A stretch of 64,000 bases of DNA from Isoetes taiwanensis (GCA_021234155.1 JAJEKV010000004.1:17793310-17857309); one strand, 5' to 3'; shown: positions 10,866 through 22,350, counted from the first letter of the stretch. Numbers and translations: made by a program. Notes: generated from the letters alone by a model not told the origin.

Positions 10866-13411
10866 AAAAAAACGAGACTCTTTGTCTCGAGAACAAAAAG
10901 ACCAAGCCTTTGAAGCACTCAAAATATTTGCAGCCAGAAGTAGAGTGTGAAACCGGAAAAAGAATCAAATGTGTAAGATCCGGATCGGGGAGGAGAATAC
11001 TTGTCGAAAAATTTGTTAGATATTGTCAAGACAGGGGTATAAAGAGACAATTTACTTGCGCTATACACCTCAGTGAGAATGGTGTGGGCGAGAGGAAGAA
11101 CAAAACAATTCAATTCAAATGCTACAAGATCTATGTTGAAGCATGCAGTCTGCCCAATTTCTTGTGGGAGGAGGCAAATCAAGGCTAGCTTGTACTCATA
11201 CAAAATAGTCCCGCCATCAAAAAGCATAGAAGGAAAAATACCGAGAAGTCATTTGGTCGGAAAAAACTCCTCATTATGAAATATTTAAAGTGTTTGGGTG
11301 TTTGGGATACACACACATTCCCCGGGAATTAAGACTCTAAATTGGATGACAGGTCAAGGATAACCTATTTGGTTGGCTATGACATGCATTCCAAAGGTTA
11401 TAGAATGTATGATCCACTTAAAAGGAAAGTGTTGGTAAGCGAGAGATGTAATATTTCAAGAGAATGTTTTGTACGGATCAATCGATAGAAAAGGAGAATT
11501 CAAAAGGAGAAGGAAAACACAATTCGACAATATGATGAGTCCCAACGGTACAAAGGAAAAAAACAATAACTAAAAATGAGATAGACGCCAAGATTCGATC
11601 ACAAAGTGATGAAGAAGATAATAATGAGGATGGAAAGGTTGCGGGGGAAGAACAGAACATGAATCAAAGAAATGAAAACAATCAAGAAGATAATAATGAG
11701 GATGGAAGTGTTGCGGGAGAAGAACAGAACATGAACCAAAGAAAGGAAAAAAAAAAGTCAAGTTAAGAAGAGGAAAACTGAAGGAGAAAGGTCATAAAAG
11801 AAATTGCCATTGACATAGAGAAATTTGGAAGGAGAGAGAATGGTAAAAGTAGCAGATTGCAAAAAACCACGGAGGATAACACAGACGAAATATTTATGGT
11901 GTTAGAATCTGGAATTCCAGAGACTTTTGAGGAGGCAGTAAACTCACTTGACAGTAACAAATGGAAAATTGCAATGATGGAGGAAATGAGGTCATTCAAA
12001 ATAACATCCTCATATGAATTAGTAGATCTGCCAAAGGGGAAGAATGCAATAGGAAACAAATGGGTATTCAAGTTGAAAACAAATGCAGATGGCAGCCCAA
12101 ATCACAAAGCAAGACTGGTTGCTCAAGGTTATTCACAAAAGAGGGGAGTAGATTTTGATGAAACCTACTCACCAGTTGTTAAGTTAGCCAGCATTAGAAT
12201 GATAATTGCCATATCAAATGCCTTAAATCTAGATTTACACCATATGGATGTTTGTACAGCTTTCCTTAATGCAGATTTGGAGGAAGAGGTTTACATGAGG
12301 CAAGCCCAAGGTTTTGAAGTTGAGAAAGACAAAGTTTGGAGACTGAAGAAAGCTGTCTACGGGCTGAAGCAATCCCCAAGACAATGGTATTTTTGTATTG
12401 ACAATTTTTTGAAAGAACAAAGCTTTACTAAGTTGGCTAATGATGGCAACGTTTATCTACTAAAGGATGAGGGAGAATTTTGTATAATGGCAGTGTATGT
12501 GGATGACTGTATACTGGCATCCAATAATATGAACTTCTTGAATAAATGCAAGGAGATGCTCAAAACCGGTACCAAATGACGATCTTGGAGAGTTGACCAC
12601 GCCCACGGAATTCAAGTAAGAAGAGACAGAACAAACATGACAATATCTCTAAATCAAGGTAAGTACATAGACTTCGTCTTGGAGAAGTTCAATATGCTAG
12701 AATGCAATTCTCAGAAAGGCACCTATCATGGTTTGAAACAAACCGTCAAAGGAACTTTGCCCTCAGAGTGAAGATGAGAAGGAGAAAATGAGTAAGATTC
12801 CATATAGACAGTTGGTAGGAAGCCTATTGTTCATTGCCAACAATACAAGACCTGACATTGCATTCATAGTAAATGTGTTGAGCAGATATAACAATAATCC
12901 AGGTTATGAGCATTGGCTGGCAGCTAAGAAAGTTTTAAGATTTTTGAAGGGCACAAAACACACAGGAATTGTTTACTGCTCAAGGGATCTGAAATTAAAA
13001 TGTTACAGTGATGCTGACTGGTGTGGAGATCTAGATGAACGCAAATCAACTTCAGGATACATTGTAATGTTAGGAGGAGCACCAGTTAGTTGGAGAAGCA
13101 AGAAACAATCATCTATTGCTTTGTCAACTGCAGAATCTGAGTATGCCTCAACAACTCTTGCTGCTAAAGAAATCATTTGGGCCAGAAGGTTACTGGAAGA
13201 GTTGGAAATAAAACAAGAAGACAGCACAGAATTATTTTGTGACAATCAAAGTTGTATTGCAATGACAAAAAACCCTGTGTTGCACGAGAGGACCAAACAT
13301 ATCGAAATGGTGATGCACTATATCAGGGACATGGTGAATAAGGGATTTATTCAACTAAAGTATGTAAGATCAGAAGATCAACTTGCTGACATAATGACCA
13401 AGGCATTATAA
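10866..13411 (+). pseudogene. copia pol remainder: integrase, RT, RNase H, broken by frameshifts
   Basis: Recognisable pieces lie in different frames. The integrase C-terminal half (10866-11460) has its RSD-GGEY block shifted near 10979. An acidic linker holds a 72-bp (24-codon) tandem duplication (11614 and 11686). RT (11857-12579) includes KARLVAQGYSQ, DVCTAFLNADLEEEVYM, VYGLKQSPRQW and YVDD at 12495-12506. A frameshift follows near 12570-12580, so the end of RT is out of frame. RNase H (12788-13411) shows YSDADW, TAESEY, FCDNQS and a normal LADIMTKAL end. RT and RNase H read well in themselves; damage concentrates at 10866-11856 and 12580-12790. Either it is a defective copy mobilised in trans, or some indels are assembly errors. 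Confidence 0.88.
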
Positions 13412-13445
13412 GCTATGAGTTGTAGAGATGCCTGAATTATGACAT

Positions 13446-13455
13446 GAAAGGGGAA
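13446..13455 (+). other. Polypurine tract
   Basis: GAAAGGGGAA lies directly before the 3' LTR, the standard place for plus-strand priming. Confidence 0.9.
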
Positions 13456-14035
13456 TGTTAGAATTCATGCCATAATTGAGATGGGAAAATACTCAAGGAA
13501 ATTCGGTGACAAAGTTGAGATAGCACCTAAAGCACCTAAAGCACCTAAGAAGTTTGAGCACCTAAAGCACCTGTCAATGGAGCCAATTTCGGTTCAAATG
13601 AATTGATTCAGTATGACGAAGACATGAAGAGCCAATCGGCGGTCTGGCTTGACCGTCGGACTGCAAAGATAAATAAATATGTAATACAGAGGTTGTGTAC
13701 TGGATTTTTTGGAAATTAGCAGGAGTAATCGTAAAGCAGGTATGAATCGATTTGAAATTGAATGACCTATTTGAAGTTTGAAGCTACAGTATTCTCATCG
13801 ATCTCATATGAACAGTAATGCTAAGATTATTTCCAATGGTCATAATTGCCAATGTTAATGATAAGTTGAAGAAGTGACTTGGCTAGTGTTATACAATTGG
13901 TTTTTTTGTTGAGTTGAATGTAAAATCATCTTATGCTATTAGAATGAGGTGTTTCTTACACATAGATGATTATCAATCCAAGAAAATCTAATATTGTTAC
14001 ATGATATTGGTTCTATTCACTGCTTATTTCTAACA
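13456..14035 (+). repeat. copia 3' LTR
   Basis: 580 bp, TGTTAG...CTAACA, matching the 5' LTR apart from two substitutions seen by eye. It is followed by the second TGATG. Confidence 0.95.
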
Positions 14036-14705
14036 TGATGGGGCACAACTAACCGAGCATACCGAGCCCGGATATGCTGGTATGCCGGACAGGCCTGGAG
14101 GGCGTGACTTTCATCCTCAATGGCGCCCTGTTGACAGCACTGACAGACTCTGTCCTCACGCGGCTCCCGAATCCATCTCCCTGCCTCAATGCGGAGGTGG
14201 TGTGCACCTGTGCGAATGGAAGCAATCACCCTGCGCTTTTTCATGGGTAGATGGGTGCGCAGGTAGTGGTGTGGGCCCCTCGTGAGCATGGGATTAACCT
14301 GCTGTCGATAATTTGCCACCTTGACATGTGACAGGGCCTCTGCATCCGAAAGCTTGGCCATGAAGCAAGCATCCAAGTACTGCTTCAAGGCAGCGCGTTC
14401 CTTCGGTGTATGCACTGGTCCACATCTGTGTGCCTGCACATTCCATAGCGAGAACCACTGGGCTTGCTTGTCTTTCCAGCAGGCTTTGAGTCGCTGCGGG
14501 CCCATCGCCACTGCCAAAGCAAGGTTGGGCAGTCGGGCTTCATCCATAGCCACCACCTTCTGGAAGTAAATAATATGACGTTCCAGCGCAGCCCTCTGTA
14601 ATGGAAGGAAGCCTGTCTCCTGGAGCAAGATCTGATATGGGACTGTTAGAAGTGACAGCCAGATCATCCAATTCTGGTAAAGGTCTAGTCGGACCTCCAT
14701 TTCTG
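14036..14705 (-). pseudogene. LINE ORF2 C-terminal fragment (zf-RVT type)
   Basis: On the minus strand an open frame of about 220 codons carries TGAHHLRIEAGRW, then RVCQCCQQGAIEDESHALQ and CPAYQHIR. This Cys-Cys-His-Cys layout is that of the zinc-binding region after the reverse transcriptase of plant LINEs. At 14036 the frame is cut by the copia LTR and resumes in frame at 8558 once the element and one TGATG are ignored. The RT itself is absent, so the LINE is 5'-truncated near 14705. The few codons reading into the LTR to 14017 are artificial. Confidence 0.82.
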
Positions 14706-15105
14706 AGTTTCAATTTGTTTAGCCATATTATTTCTACAACTTATGAAGTAATTTAACCGAATCTAGGCTTCTTAGTAGATTTTCCTTCGCTTTGCTTTAT
14801 TTTCCTCTTTTTTTGCTTCTCCACTGCGTTTGACTGCCGACCGGGGGGGAGGGGGAGAGGGGAGAAGGGAGACCTGTGTTCAAATGATCGTTTATGCCTC
14901 AGAAAATGCAAAAATACTTAAACGTATATAAAAACCAAAACTCTTCTGCCAAATGTTTTCTGCACAGTGGCATCCTTATCTTTGAGAATTATCACATGTC
15001 TTTCTAGAATAGTATCCAAGATTCTCAAGTGCAGATTTAAACAACCTTTGTGTGGCTTCTACCTTAGAAAGTAGACACATCAACCCAAACTTGGCTCTTA
15101 TTTTT
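14706..15105. other. Spacer, nothing recognised
   Basis: A G-rich run (about 14838-14865) and AT-rich sequence; no gene supported. Confidence 0.35.
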
Positions 15106-15672
15106 GCATATGCCATCGATCCGAGCCATCGGATTGGTATTCTCGAATGGGCGAGCATGCCTCTCTTACATGCATGCATACATGCATTGCATGCATTTTC
15201 TGGGGCTCTGGTTCGTTTAGGATCGCTATTTATTGCAGCTTTTTCATCGACTTCTCATCGGCGTTTTCTCCTCTCTCATCAGTTCCTTTGACTCTTTTTT
15301 TTTTATACCAGGCAGGGGAGGGGCTTCTCCCTGCTTGGTTTGTCAGTTTGACGTCTTTTTCCATGTTGGGACATGTTCTTCCCCGATCTTGTCCCTTTTT
15401 TGGCCATCCTTCAACCTTCGACCTCGATCCCATTTTGATAAGGAAGTTTTGTCGAGAGTTTTTGTCTGTTTTTATGCGAGCTCTTATTCGAGAATGCCAT
15501 CGATCCGAGCCATCGGATCAGTATTCTCAAATGGGCGAGCATGCATCTCTTGCATGCATGCGTTGCATACATTTTCTGGGGCTCTGGTTCGTTTGGGATC
15601 GCTATTTATTGCAGCTTCTTCATCGACTTCTCATCGGCATTTTCTCCTCTCTCAGGAGTTCCTTTGACTCCC
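15106..15672. repeat. Direct duplication, two copies 387 bp apart
   Basis: Copies at 15106-15290 and 15494-15672 share ATGCCATCGATCCGAGCCAT, ATGGGCGAGCATGC and TCTGGGGCTCTGGTTCG with few changes. A further piece (GTCTGTTTTCATGCGAGC) recurs at 16139. Each copy holds clustered CATGCATG motifs, the plant RY-type palindrome. The 274-codon ORF across the pair has no recognisable domain and follows the repeat, so I do not call it a gene. Confidence 0.82.
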
Positions 15673-15879
15673 ACCCACCCTCCCTTAATGTGTGTGTTAT
15701 TGTAAATGTTATTTTTTGCCGCATGGCACGCGTGACCAGCCCCTCGTTTTTCGAGGTTGTTGTTTTCTTATCTTTGTGTTCTAGTTTGTTGATGTGCAGG
15801 TACAGTGGGATGCGCAACTCCATCTTCTTCAGGCTTCGTGGGATTGTTTGTGGGTGCATTTTTTTACAGCCTTATGTTG

Positions 15880-15985
15880 TGTCAAAGCCCCTTGCCGAGG
15901 GCTTATCACTAGGGTTTTTCCTCGAAAACCCGAAAGGACGGGATTTTTTAATTCCGGCGATAAGCTCTTAGCAGGTACAATTAAC
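15880..15985 (+). mobile_element. Possible LINE 3' UTR fragment
   Basis: CTCGAAAACCCGAAAGGACG followed by GGATTTTTTAATTCC resembles the hairpin plus TTTTTTAATCC seen in the LINE 3' UTR at 8340-8385 (minus strand). The typical CCGTGGACGATAAAAAA end is missing. Confidence 0.4.
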
Positions 15986-15999
15986 CGACATCTGTAGAA

Positions 16000-18090
16000 T
16001 TTTTTTGGGGTCCAGATGATATAACTGGATGTTCCCTGTGTTTTCTCATTGTAAGTAGCTTGCAAATGTGCAGCTACCCACTCTCAACCATTGTAGAATT
16101 CTGCTAAGATGAATGAAAAGCCTAGCTAGGGAGCTTTTGTCTGTTTTCATGCGAGCCCTTATTCGAGAATCTAGGCAAAACTATGCATGTGTGGGCATGC
16201 CATATTCTTCATCATAGCCATAGTTGTTGAACTCTCTACAAACCATGTTCTTCATTGCGTAGCAGCCATAGCCAGACCGATAACATAAGATCTGTGAAAT
16301 AATGCAGCTCTGTGATAACAACCTAAAGCAGATAAATATGTGGTTATTGTTAACAAAGGCAAATGTACTATGATAACAAAGATAATTTAGAATGAAAGTT
16401 AATAGCTAGGACATAATTACAACGTGGCAATACTGAATAGGATTTCAGGACCATTTCAATATAGGAGTTTCGTTGATATTGGTTGTAAACAATGGCTCCT
16501 CCCATAAAAGCATTCTAGGGGATGGTTATAAGTGTCATCCCCTTCGGAGTCAACCACTGTAAATTTTAAGGGCCCTAAATATTTTTCTATTCAAATTAAG
16601 GTTGGCTAAACTTTTGAAAAACAAAGTGCATAGATGTTTATTTTGGCAAAATTTGATAAAATAAAGTCCTTTAGTTATCCCCAGTTGGCTAAAATATAAA
16701 ACATATATGATATGAAATTCTTATGCTGACGAATTTTTATTGTTGGTACCTAAAGTGCAACTATTTAACTTCAAATTTTGAGCACTCAATAGCACATGAA
16801 TGACAATTGATTCAATATGCTTCTATTGCAAAATGATAATAAAGATGCTTAAAGTACAATTCATAAAAAACAAACAATGCCATTTGAGAGAAAACGCATA
16901 TTTAAATTGGGGCCAATCCAATTGGCTAACTTGTTGCATGGAGCCCTTTAAGATCAACAACTGCAAGATAAAATCATTATCACTTAAAGCTTAAAATGCA
17001 AAATGCGTAATACATAACATTCTTCATAATGTTTAATCTAAACAATTTATAGATTCAAATTCAATATCCATCAAAGCATGATTGAGGTATCTGATGGCGA
17101 TTCCTAAATGAAAGAGGTTGCTGAATATATTCGACGTGGCTATTTGAATTGATTAGGGTGCACCTAATCAACTTCAGAGAAGATGATTCAACATGCCATG
17201 TTGCAGCCAATCCTGGCTAAACCATAGGCGTCAAGAATTTCCTCCCTTTCGGAATGGTTAAATTATTGATTTTCTTTAAAAAACAACCTTTATTAACTTT
17301 AGCCACAAAATTTGACTAAAGGTCAAACAAAATCGTCATTTGGCAAATTTTAGCGACCGTGAAGTCAACAACATGCTTTTTAATAAGATGTCGGCATTCG
17401 TTTTTGCTTTCGCTCTTTGGTTGGACGCCTTACTCTAGCTCTCCTCCTTTTTTTTACAAAGGTTTGTTCGATATATAAATTTTTCTTAGCGTATGCCTCT
17501 CTCTTCTCTTTCTTTTGTTTTAGCGATCTATGGATTTTGTTGTGCACATCAACCCAGACTTGGTTCCTGTTTCTGAGATCTAGATAAAACTATGTGTTTT
17601 GCAATGCTTAACAGAGTTGTGTATAGCGGATGGGGATACAACAGAGTTGGGTTCTCCATCAAATGTAAATTCTTTAAGCTTTAGGGATGTCTTCTCCCAT
17701 GTCTCGGCAATGTGAAGATGCATTATTTGGAGTTGCCTACTTTTAAATCCGGAATACAATAATGTCCTTATGATGCTCTTCTTTTCATTTGGTCTTAAAA
17801 TGGTTTCTATTATATTGCAGATGCTGCTGAAAGAACTATATGTTCGAAGCAAATGCTTTCATTCACAATCACTGAAGTGTTTCTTCGCTCCAAACATGCT
17901 CCCCTTGTTGAATGTGAAGGATACATTACCATCTTAAATTTGCATCTATAGTGCTCTAGCTTGTACTTATTTTCATCTTATGCGGGTTTGAAACTGTAGG
18001 ATATAGAAAATTGTGCTGCGACTATGAAGATGGAGCTTGCAAAAGTATTGTAGTATGTGCCAGTTTTGGATTGATGGGGGGTTATTATTT
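16000..18090. other. Spacer without a supportable gene
   Basis: AT-rich. A dispersed repeat at about 16560-16615 pairs with 7922-7975 in inverted orientation. ORFs at 16800-16994 and 17580-17852 show no family features. Confidence 0.4.
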
Positions 18091-18527
18091 GGGCAAATTG
18101 TGAAAATACCCCTATTTGTTTGCAAAATTGTAAAAAGGCCCTATTTTTAGGGGTATTTTTTATAAAATGGCTGTAACTTTCTTTTGATGATCCAAATAGA
18201 AACGTGTCCTCCAAATGAATTATATATGAAGATTCACTTGAATCGAAGTCTGGAATCACAAGTTATGTTATATTTTAAAAATAAATAAATCGTAACCATT
18301 ACTTAAGTTTTCGAACTTTGATTCAGATGATTTTAGCTGCGATGGAAAAATTTCATCATCATTTTTAACTCAAAATTTTCATCCTCGTCTTTAATTCTCT
18401 GAAGAACACATTCTAATTTGAATCATCGTAAAAGAATCTATGGCTATTTTATCAAAAAATACCCTTAAAACAAGGGCTTTTTTTTTTTAATTTTACAAAA
18501 GAATAAGGATATTTTTACAATTTGCCC
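18091..18527. mobile_element. Mutator-like MITE with long terminal inverted repeats
   Basis: The 437-bp element starts GGGCAAATTGTGAAAATACC, and its end read on the other strand is GGGCAAATTGTAAAAATATC. The inverted similarity continues inward for about 80-85 bp (GGGTATTTTTT...ATAAAAT). It is flanked by 9-bp TTATTATTT (18082-18090) and TTATGATTT (18528-18536), one mismatch. A 9-bp duplication with long inverted ends points to the Mutator group. No transposase is present, so it is non-autonomous. Confidence 0.85.
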
Positions 18528-18536
18528 TTATGATTT

Positions 18537-19226
18537 TTGTTGTCCACTATGTTTGGGGCTCTGATGTCCAATGCACTAACTATAATGCTTCTGTTATCTT
18601 CCAACCCTCATTGTGAATTTTTTTGTTATCCCAATTTGTTTTCATCTCATTCTAAAGTGGGATACTCTTTTTCCTTGCTAAATGTCTTATATTGGTAACT
18701 CTTTCCTAAGACAGTTTCTCTTGTTTGCTTTTGTCTTATTGTGAAGACAACACAATTCAAAATCCAGATTTACTATTATTCAAGACTATCAGATCAGTTA
18801 GTCCTGCAGATCATCATTGATATGTACAAAGATGTTAATCATACCGGTAGCCCTGCTGCTGGCTAAAATGATTTAGGATCATCTAAAAAAATATTATGCT
18901 ATAGAAGCACGATTTATTTGTGCAATGCAAACTCTGTCAATACCAAAGTCATGTAGAGAATCTTACAATTCATGATAATCTCGGCCTTGAATCCTCTGCC
19001 TAATCATGTTAGAAATCCGCACTCGTGCATCCTTGGAACTCTAATTCGGATTTCTGAAAATTGCAGATTTCAAAGCAAAACAACCAGATCTTGGCTGGCT
19101 TCTTTCCCAAGCGAACCTTCTGTACCTAAAAAATTATTTTAATCAGATTTGTTGACACTGATATATTCTTACAGAATTCCTCAGCTTTAGCATGTACAAC
19201 CGATCTTTTTGTTTAATCGGATAAAA
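18537..19226. other. Spacer downstream of the minus-strand gene at 19227
   Basis: No coding sequence recognised. Read leftward this is the 3' flank of the four-exon gene. Confidence 0.4.
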
Positions 19227-20005
19227 TCACTTGCCGGCTCTTAGCTCCCCTTTCACATCATGATCCAGCGGTAGAAACCTGGCCTGCAAATCGAAAAACA
19301 GCCTTTGTCTAGAAAAAAGAGACACAAACAGAAAGCGCTCTGCTTTTAAAAGAATCATGAAAAATACAGGGGCGTTTACCTTAATAAAGCTTGATCCGGC
19401 GAGCTTCTTGTGAACGTCTTCAACTTTTAAATCCTTGTAAGGATTACATAACGGATCCTTCATATTTCCAAAAATGTTGTCGTCATTATCTACCCACTCA
19501 TCATCTGCGTCTGCAGGGGAAGGATTAAATGAGTGATTCTTGAAGCAAATTATTTACTAGGCATAAAATGCTTACCTATATCCTCATTTCCTTCCTCCAC
19601 GTCTCTAGTGACGGCAATTTGAAAGCCTAGGTCAAGTGGCCTGCACGTCAGATTACAAAATTCATTCAAGTAGAAGCCGGAACACATATATGCAACAAAG
19701 ATTCTGTCTGAAACATAATTTGATTAAAATCTAGCTGAAACAAACTAAAACTGGACTATTTGACAGGAACTGGATAAACTTGCGGAAAAGAAGCTAAAAA
19801 AAAGAAGTTCTCTGCTGAATTACTACCAAGAATTTGCGACGAGTTGGCGAAGAATCGGATTTTCGTGCTGGCAACCAGCTGTGCAAATTTTGGACTTGAG
19901 GTTGCAGATCCTTTTGCAGATGGGATTGGGCGGAGAGCCCAGGCATATTGCTTTCCTTTTCTTGGACGACTCCATAGCCGTTTCCGGCGCCATTTTGCAA
20001 TTCAT
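19227..20005 (-). CDS. Unrecognised four-exon gene, 143-residue protein
   Basis: On the minus strand the exons are 20005-19827, 19640-19576, 19510-19380 and 19283-19227. All junctions are GT-AG and the phases (2, 1, 0) join one frame ending in TGA. The protein starts MNCKMAPETAMESSKKRKA, and Met5 is an equally good start; an in-frame TGA lies eight codons upstream. The N-terminal third is basic and cysteine-rich (ICKRICNLKSKICTAGC). The middle is strongly acidic (RDVEEGNEDIDADDEWVDND), followed by NIFGNMKDPLCNPYKDLKV and a basic C-terminus. There is no signal peptide or membrane segment. I do not recognise the family. The short basic-acidic make-up would fit a small nuclear adaptor, but that is a guess. 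The longer 114-codon frame at 19794-20138 is rejected because it cannot be spliced onward. Confidence 0.68.
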
Positions 20006-21183
20006 AGCCCAACGTGGCCCGTCCAGTCAGATGACATGCGCTTTTGTGGACCAATTTAATCCCATAGGCATTTTTGGAAATTAGGGTTGTATAGGGGTGT
20101 ATCCCCATCAGACCAGCACCGGGAATTCCACTCAGCACGCATCAGATCCCGTTGTTCGGTCTCTGAGACCACCATTCCCATTGCACCTGTGACGACGTTT
20201 TAGCCTATGCTGCATGCGTCGGCAAAAGCCAGGAACAGTACAAACAATCTAAGCTACACGACAAATAGAGTTCTGATTTAGGGTATTCAGAAGCTTTCAA
20301 ATCCATCTGAATTGGAATTCAAGGCACTCTAGGTGTGGAATGGAACTGCTGCTTTAATGCGTGTAACTTGCAAGATGTCATAGTTATCGACCATTTCTGG
20401 GCATAATGGGGATACACCCTAATATGCACCTCTATTATGGCTTCAAGTCGTAAACTGTGGATCTATTGAAGGTAGACTCCATGTGCCTAGAGGTAACTAG
20501 GTAATAAGAACAAAAATTATGAATGAAACTTTTACAAAAGAATCTATCCAAACAAAAAAACCTGCTTATCAATGGGAGACTCCCCAGTGTGTTATCTTAA
20601 TAAGTAGAATAACTTTGCAATGGAGCACCTGCAACAAACTAATTTTTTTGCATAAATGGGAAGGGGGCAGCTTGCAACTAATCTTCTAAGCATGTAAAGA
20701 ATGCAAGCTAGGTAAATTTTCCATGCAGGAGCATCGGACAAGCCTTTTAAAAAAATCTCAGCTCTAGTTAAATTCATATGAAGCCAACTCACATGGCTTT
20801 GGTTCTAGGAATATGCCAACCAAAACTATAGCTGGCTAACTGCTTCTTCATAGCCGAAGATCCTAATAGCATATTCCTGACAAAAGTTTTGAGAGTTCTG
20901 GAACTAGGAAACCCGCGAGTAAAAGTGCAATGTCTCAATATAGGAATTTAATGGCAGAGACTTTTGAGGATAATATTGGTCGAAATGTATTTTTTTAAGA
21001 AAGGAAACATGTGTCCAACCATGCCCTCCCTTCAAGCGGCAGATCCACCTTAGACCATTGTTTGGTGTTTATTAAGGTGACCTGATGTTACATTGAGGAA
21101 TCTCAACATTCAGAACTTAACAACCTGGCCCTCAAGTTTAATAGTTGAGATCAGATCTCGGTCGTTGGTGGTGGTACCCACTA
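20006..21183. other. Upstream flank of the four-exon gene, then spacer
   Basis: About 20006-20250 is probably 5' UTR and promoter for the minus-strand gene; it is GC-richer than its surroundings. No TATA box was assigned. The remainder shows nothing I can identify. Confidence 0.35.
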
Positions 21184-21330
21184 TTGGGGTTTGTGTAATG
21201 GGCATATATGAAGAATGACTCAGTGGAAGAGTGCTCAAAGCCCATCAAAGGGCGATAGCTTAGTGGTTGAGTACTTGGTGGGCAAGCAAGAGGTCCTGGG
21301 TTCGATCCCCAGCCTGTCCACCCAACTCCA
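21184..21330 (+). mobile_element. tRNA-derived SINE head
   Basis: A tRNA-like body lies at 21250-21320. GGGCGATAGCTTAGTGG includes a near-consensus A box (21256-21266), and GGTTCGATCCC at 21299-21309 is a perfect B box. The T arm CTGGG-TTCGATC-CCCAG pairs fully, but the acceptor stem pairs in only about five positions and no clean anticodon stem forms. It is therefore a SINE or tRNA pseudogene, not a working tRNA. A diverged copy lies at 22226-22350, and both share the upstream GTTTGTGTAATGGGCA. Confidence 0.72.
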
Positions 21331-22225
21331 ACTCCCAACTGCCAAAGTGGTAGATTGGTGTGCCCATTAACTGCACCGCGATAATTCCCAATGGTATGGA
21401 GTGAGAATGAATTAGTGTGCCCTAATTCCCAATGGTATGGAGTGAGAATGAATTGGTGTGCCCAATGGTATGGGGTGAGAATGAGCAAGGCTCCATTGTG
21501 GTGAAGGCTGGAATGAATTGGTGTGCCCATTAACCCGCACCACATAATTCCCAATGGTATGGAGTGAGAATGAATTGGTGTGCCCTAATTCCCATGGTAT
21601 GGAGTGAGAATGAATTAGTGTGCCCTAATTCCCAATGGTATGGAGTGAGAATGAATTGGTGTGCCCAATGGTATGGGGTGAGAATGAGCAAGGCTCCATT
21701 GTGGTGAAGGCTGGAATGAATTGGTGTGCCCATTAACTGCACCGCGATAATTCCCAATGGTATGGAGTGAGAATGAATTGGTGTGCCCTAATTCCCATTG
21801 GTATGGAGTGAGAATGCACCGCGATAATTCCCAATGGTATGGAGTGAGAATGAATTGGTGTGCCCTAATTCCCATTGGTATGGAGTGAGAATGAATTGGT
21901 GTGCCCATTAACTGCATTGCAATAATCCCCAATGGTATGGAGTGAGAATGAGCAAGGCAAGCCCGCGATAATTCCCAATGGTATGGGGTGAGAATGAGCA
22001 AGGCTCGATAATCCCCAATAATATGGGGTGAGAATGAGCAAGGCTCCATGTAGAGGGTGCTTAACTGCACCTCGATAATCCCTAATGGTATGGGGTGAGA
22101 ATGAGCAACTCTTGGCTAGTGAAAACCCAACTCCCAACTCCCAAAGTGGTTGAGTTGCTCGAGGAGGGGAGCATGTGGATTGTGGTGAAAACTGGAATGA
22201 ATTGGTGTGCCCATTAAGGGGGAAT
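21331..22225. repeat. Minisatellite, unit about 40 bp
   Basis: Units built from AATTCCCAATGGTATGGAGT and GAGAATGAATTGGTGTGCCC repeat about 20 times in variable order, interspersed with CAAGGCTCCATTGTGGTGAA segments and degenerate copies. The array lies between two SINE copies. The long minus-strand ORFs here are repeat products. Confidence 0.9.
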
Positions 22226-22350
22226 GTTGGAGTTTGTGTAATGGGCACATATAAAGAATGACTCAGTGAAAGAGTGCCGAAAGCCCATCAAAGGGCCGAG
22301 TGCAAGCAAGAGGTCTTGAGTTTGATCCGCAACTTGTCCACCCAATCATA
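22226..22350 (+). mobile_element. Second, degenerate copy of the tRNA-derived SINE
   Basis: It begins with TTGGAGTTTGTGTAATGGGC, matching 21184 onward. It retains AAAGCCCATCAAAGGGC and a decayed B box (GAGTTTGATCCGC), followed by TGTCCACCCAA. The A-box region is mostly deleted. Confidence 0.7.

Larger units (their letters stand above)
8559..14035 (+). mobile_element. Full-length Ty1/copia LTR retrotransposon
   Basis: The element is 5,477 bp. Its order is LTR, PBS, gag-protease-integrase, reverse transcriptase, RNase H, polypurine tract, LTR, with 5-bp TGATG duplications at both ends. Integrase lies before reverse transcriptase, which is the copia order. Both LTRs are 580 bp, and by eye they differ at two positions (8780 region G versus T, and CTAACATT versus CTAATATT). 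That implies a recent insertion. The gag half is open, but pol is broken in several places. It landed in a LINE fragment on the opposite strand. Confidence 0.96.

Noticed and set aside
11478-12071. Minus-strand Ser/Phe-rich ORFs in copia pol
   Set aside because: Antisense of the acidic linker and RT.
15147-15971. 274-codon plus-strand ORF across the 15.1-15.9 kb repeat
   Set aside because: It reads through both copies of a direct repeat and into a LINE-like 3' piece, with no domain and repeat-driven composition.
19794-20138. 114-codon minus-strand ORF
   Set aside because: It overlaps exon 1 of the four-exon gene in another frame; splicing at the same donor leads at once to a stop, while the chosen frame continues through three more exons.
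21250-21320. Functional tRNA gene
   Set aside because: Boxes A and B and the T arm are good, but the acceptor and anticodon stems do not form properly and a related copy exists nearby; a SINE is the better reading.
21138-22248. Several minus-strand ORFs of 75-151 codons
   Set aside because: All are translations of the 40-bp minisatellite (HTNSFSLHT-type repeats).
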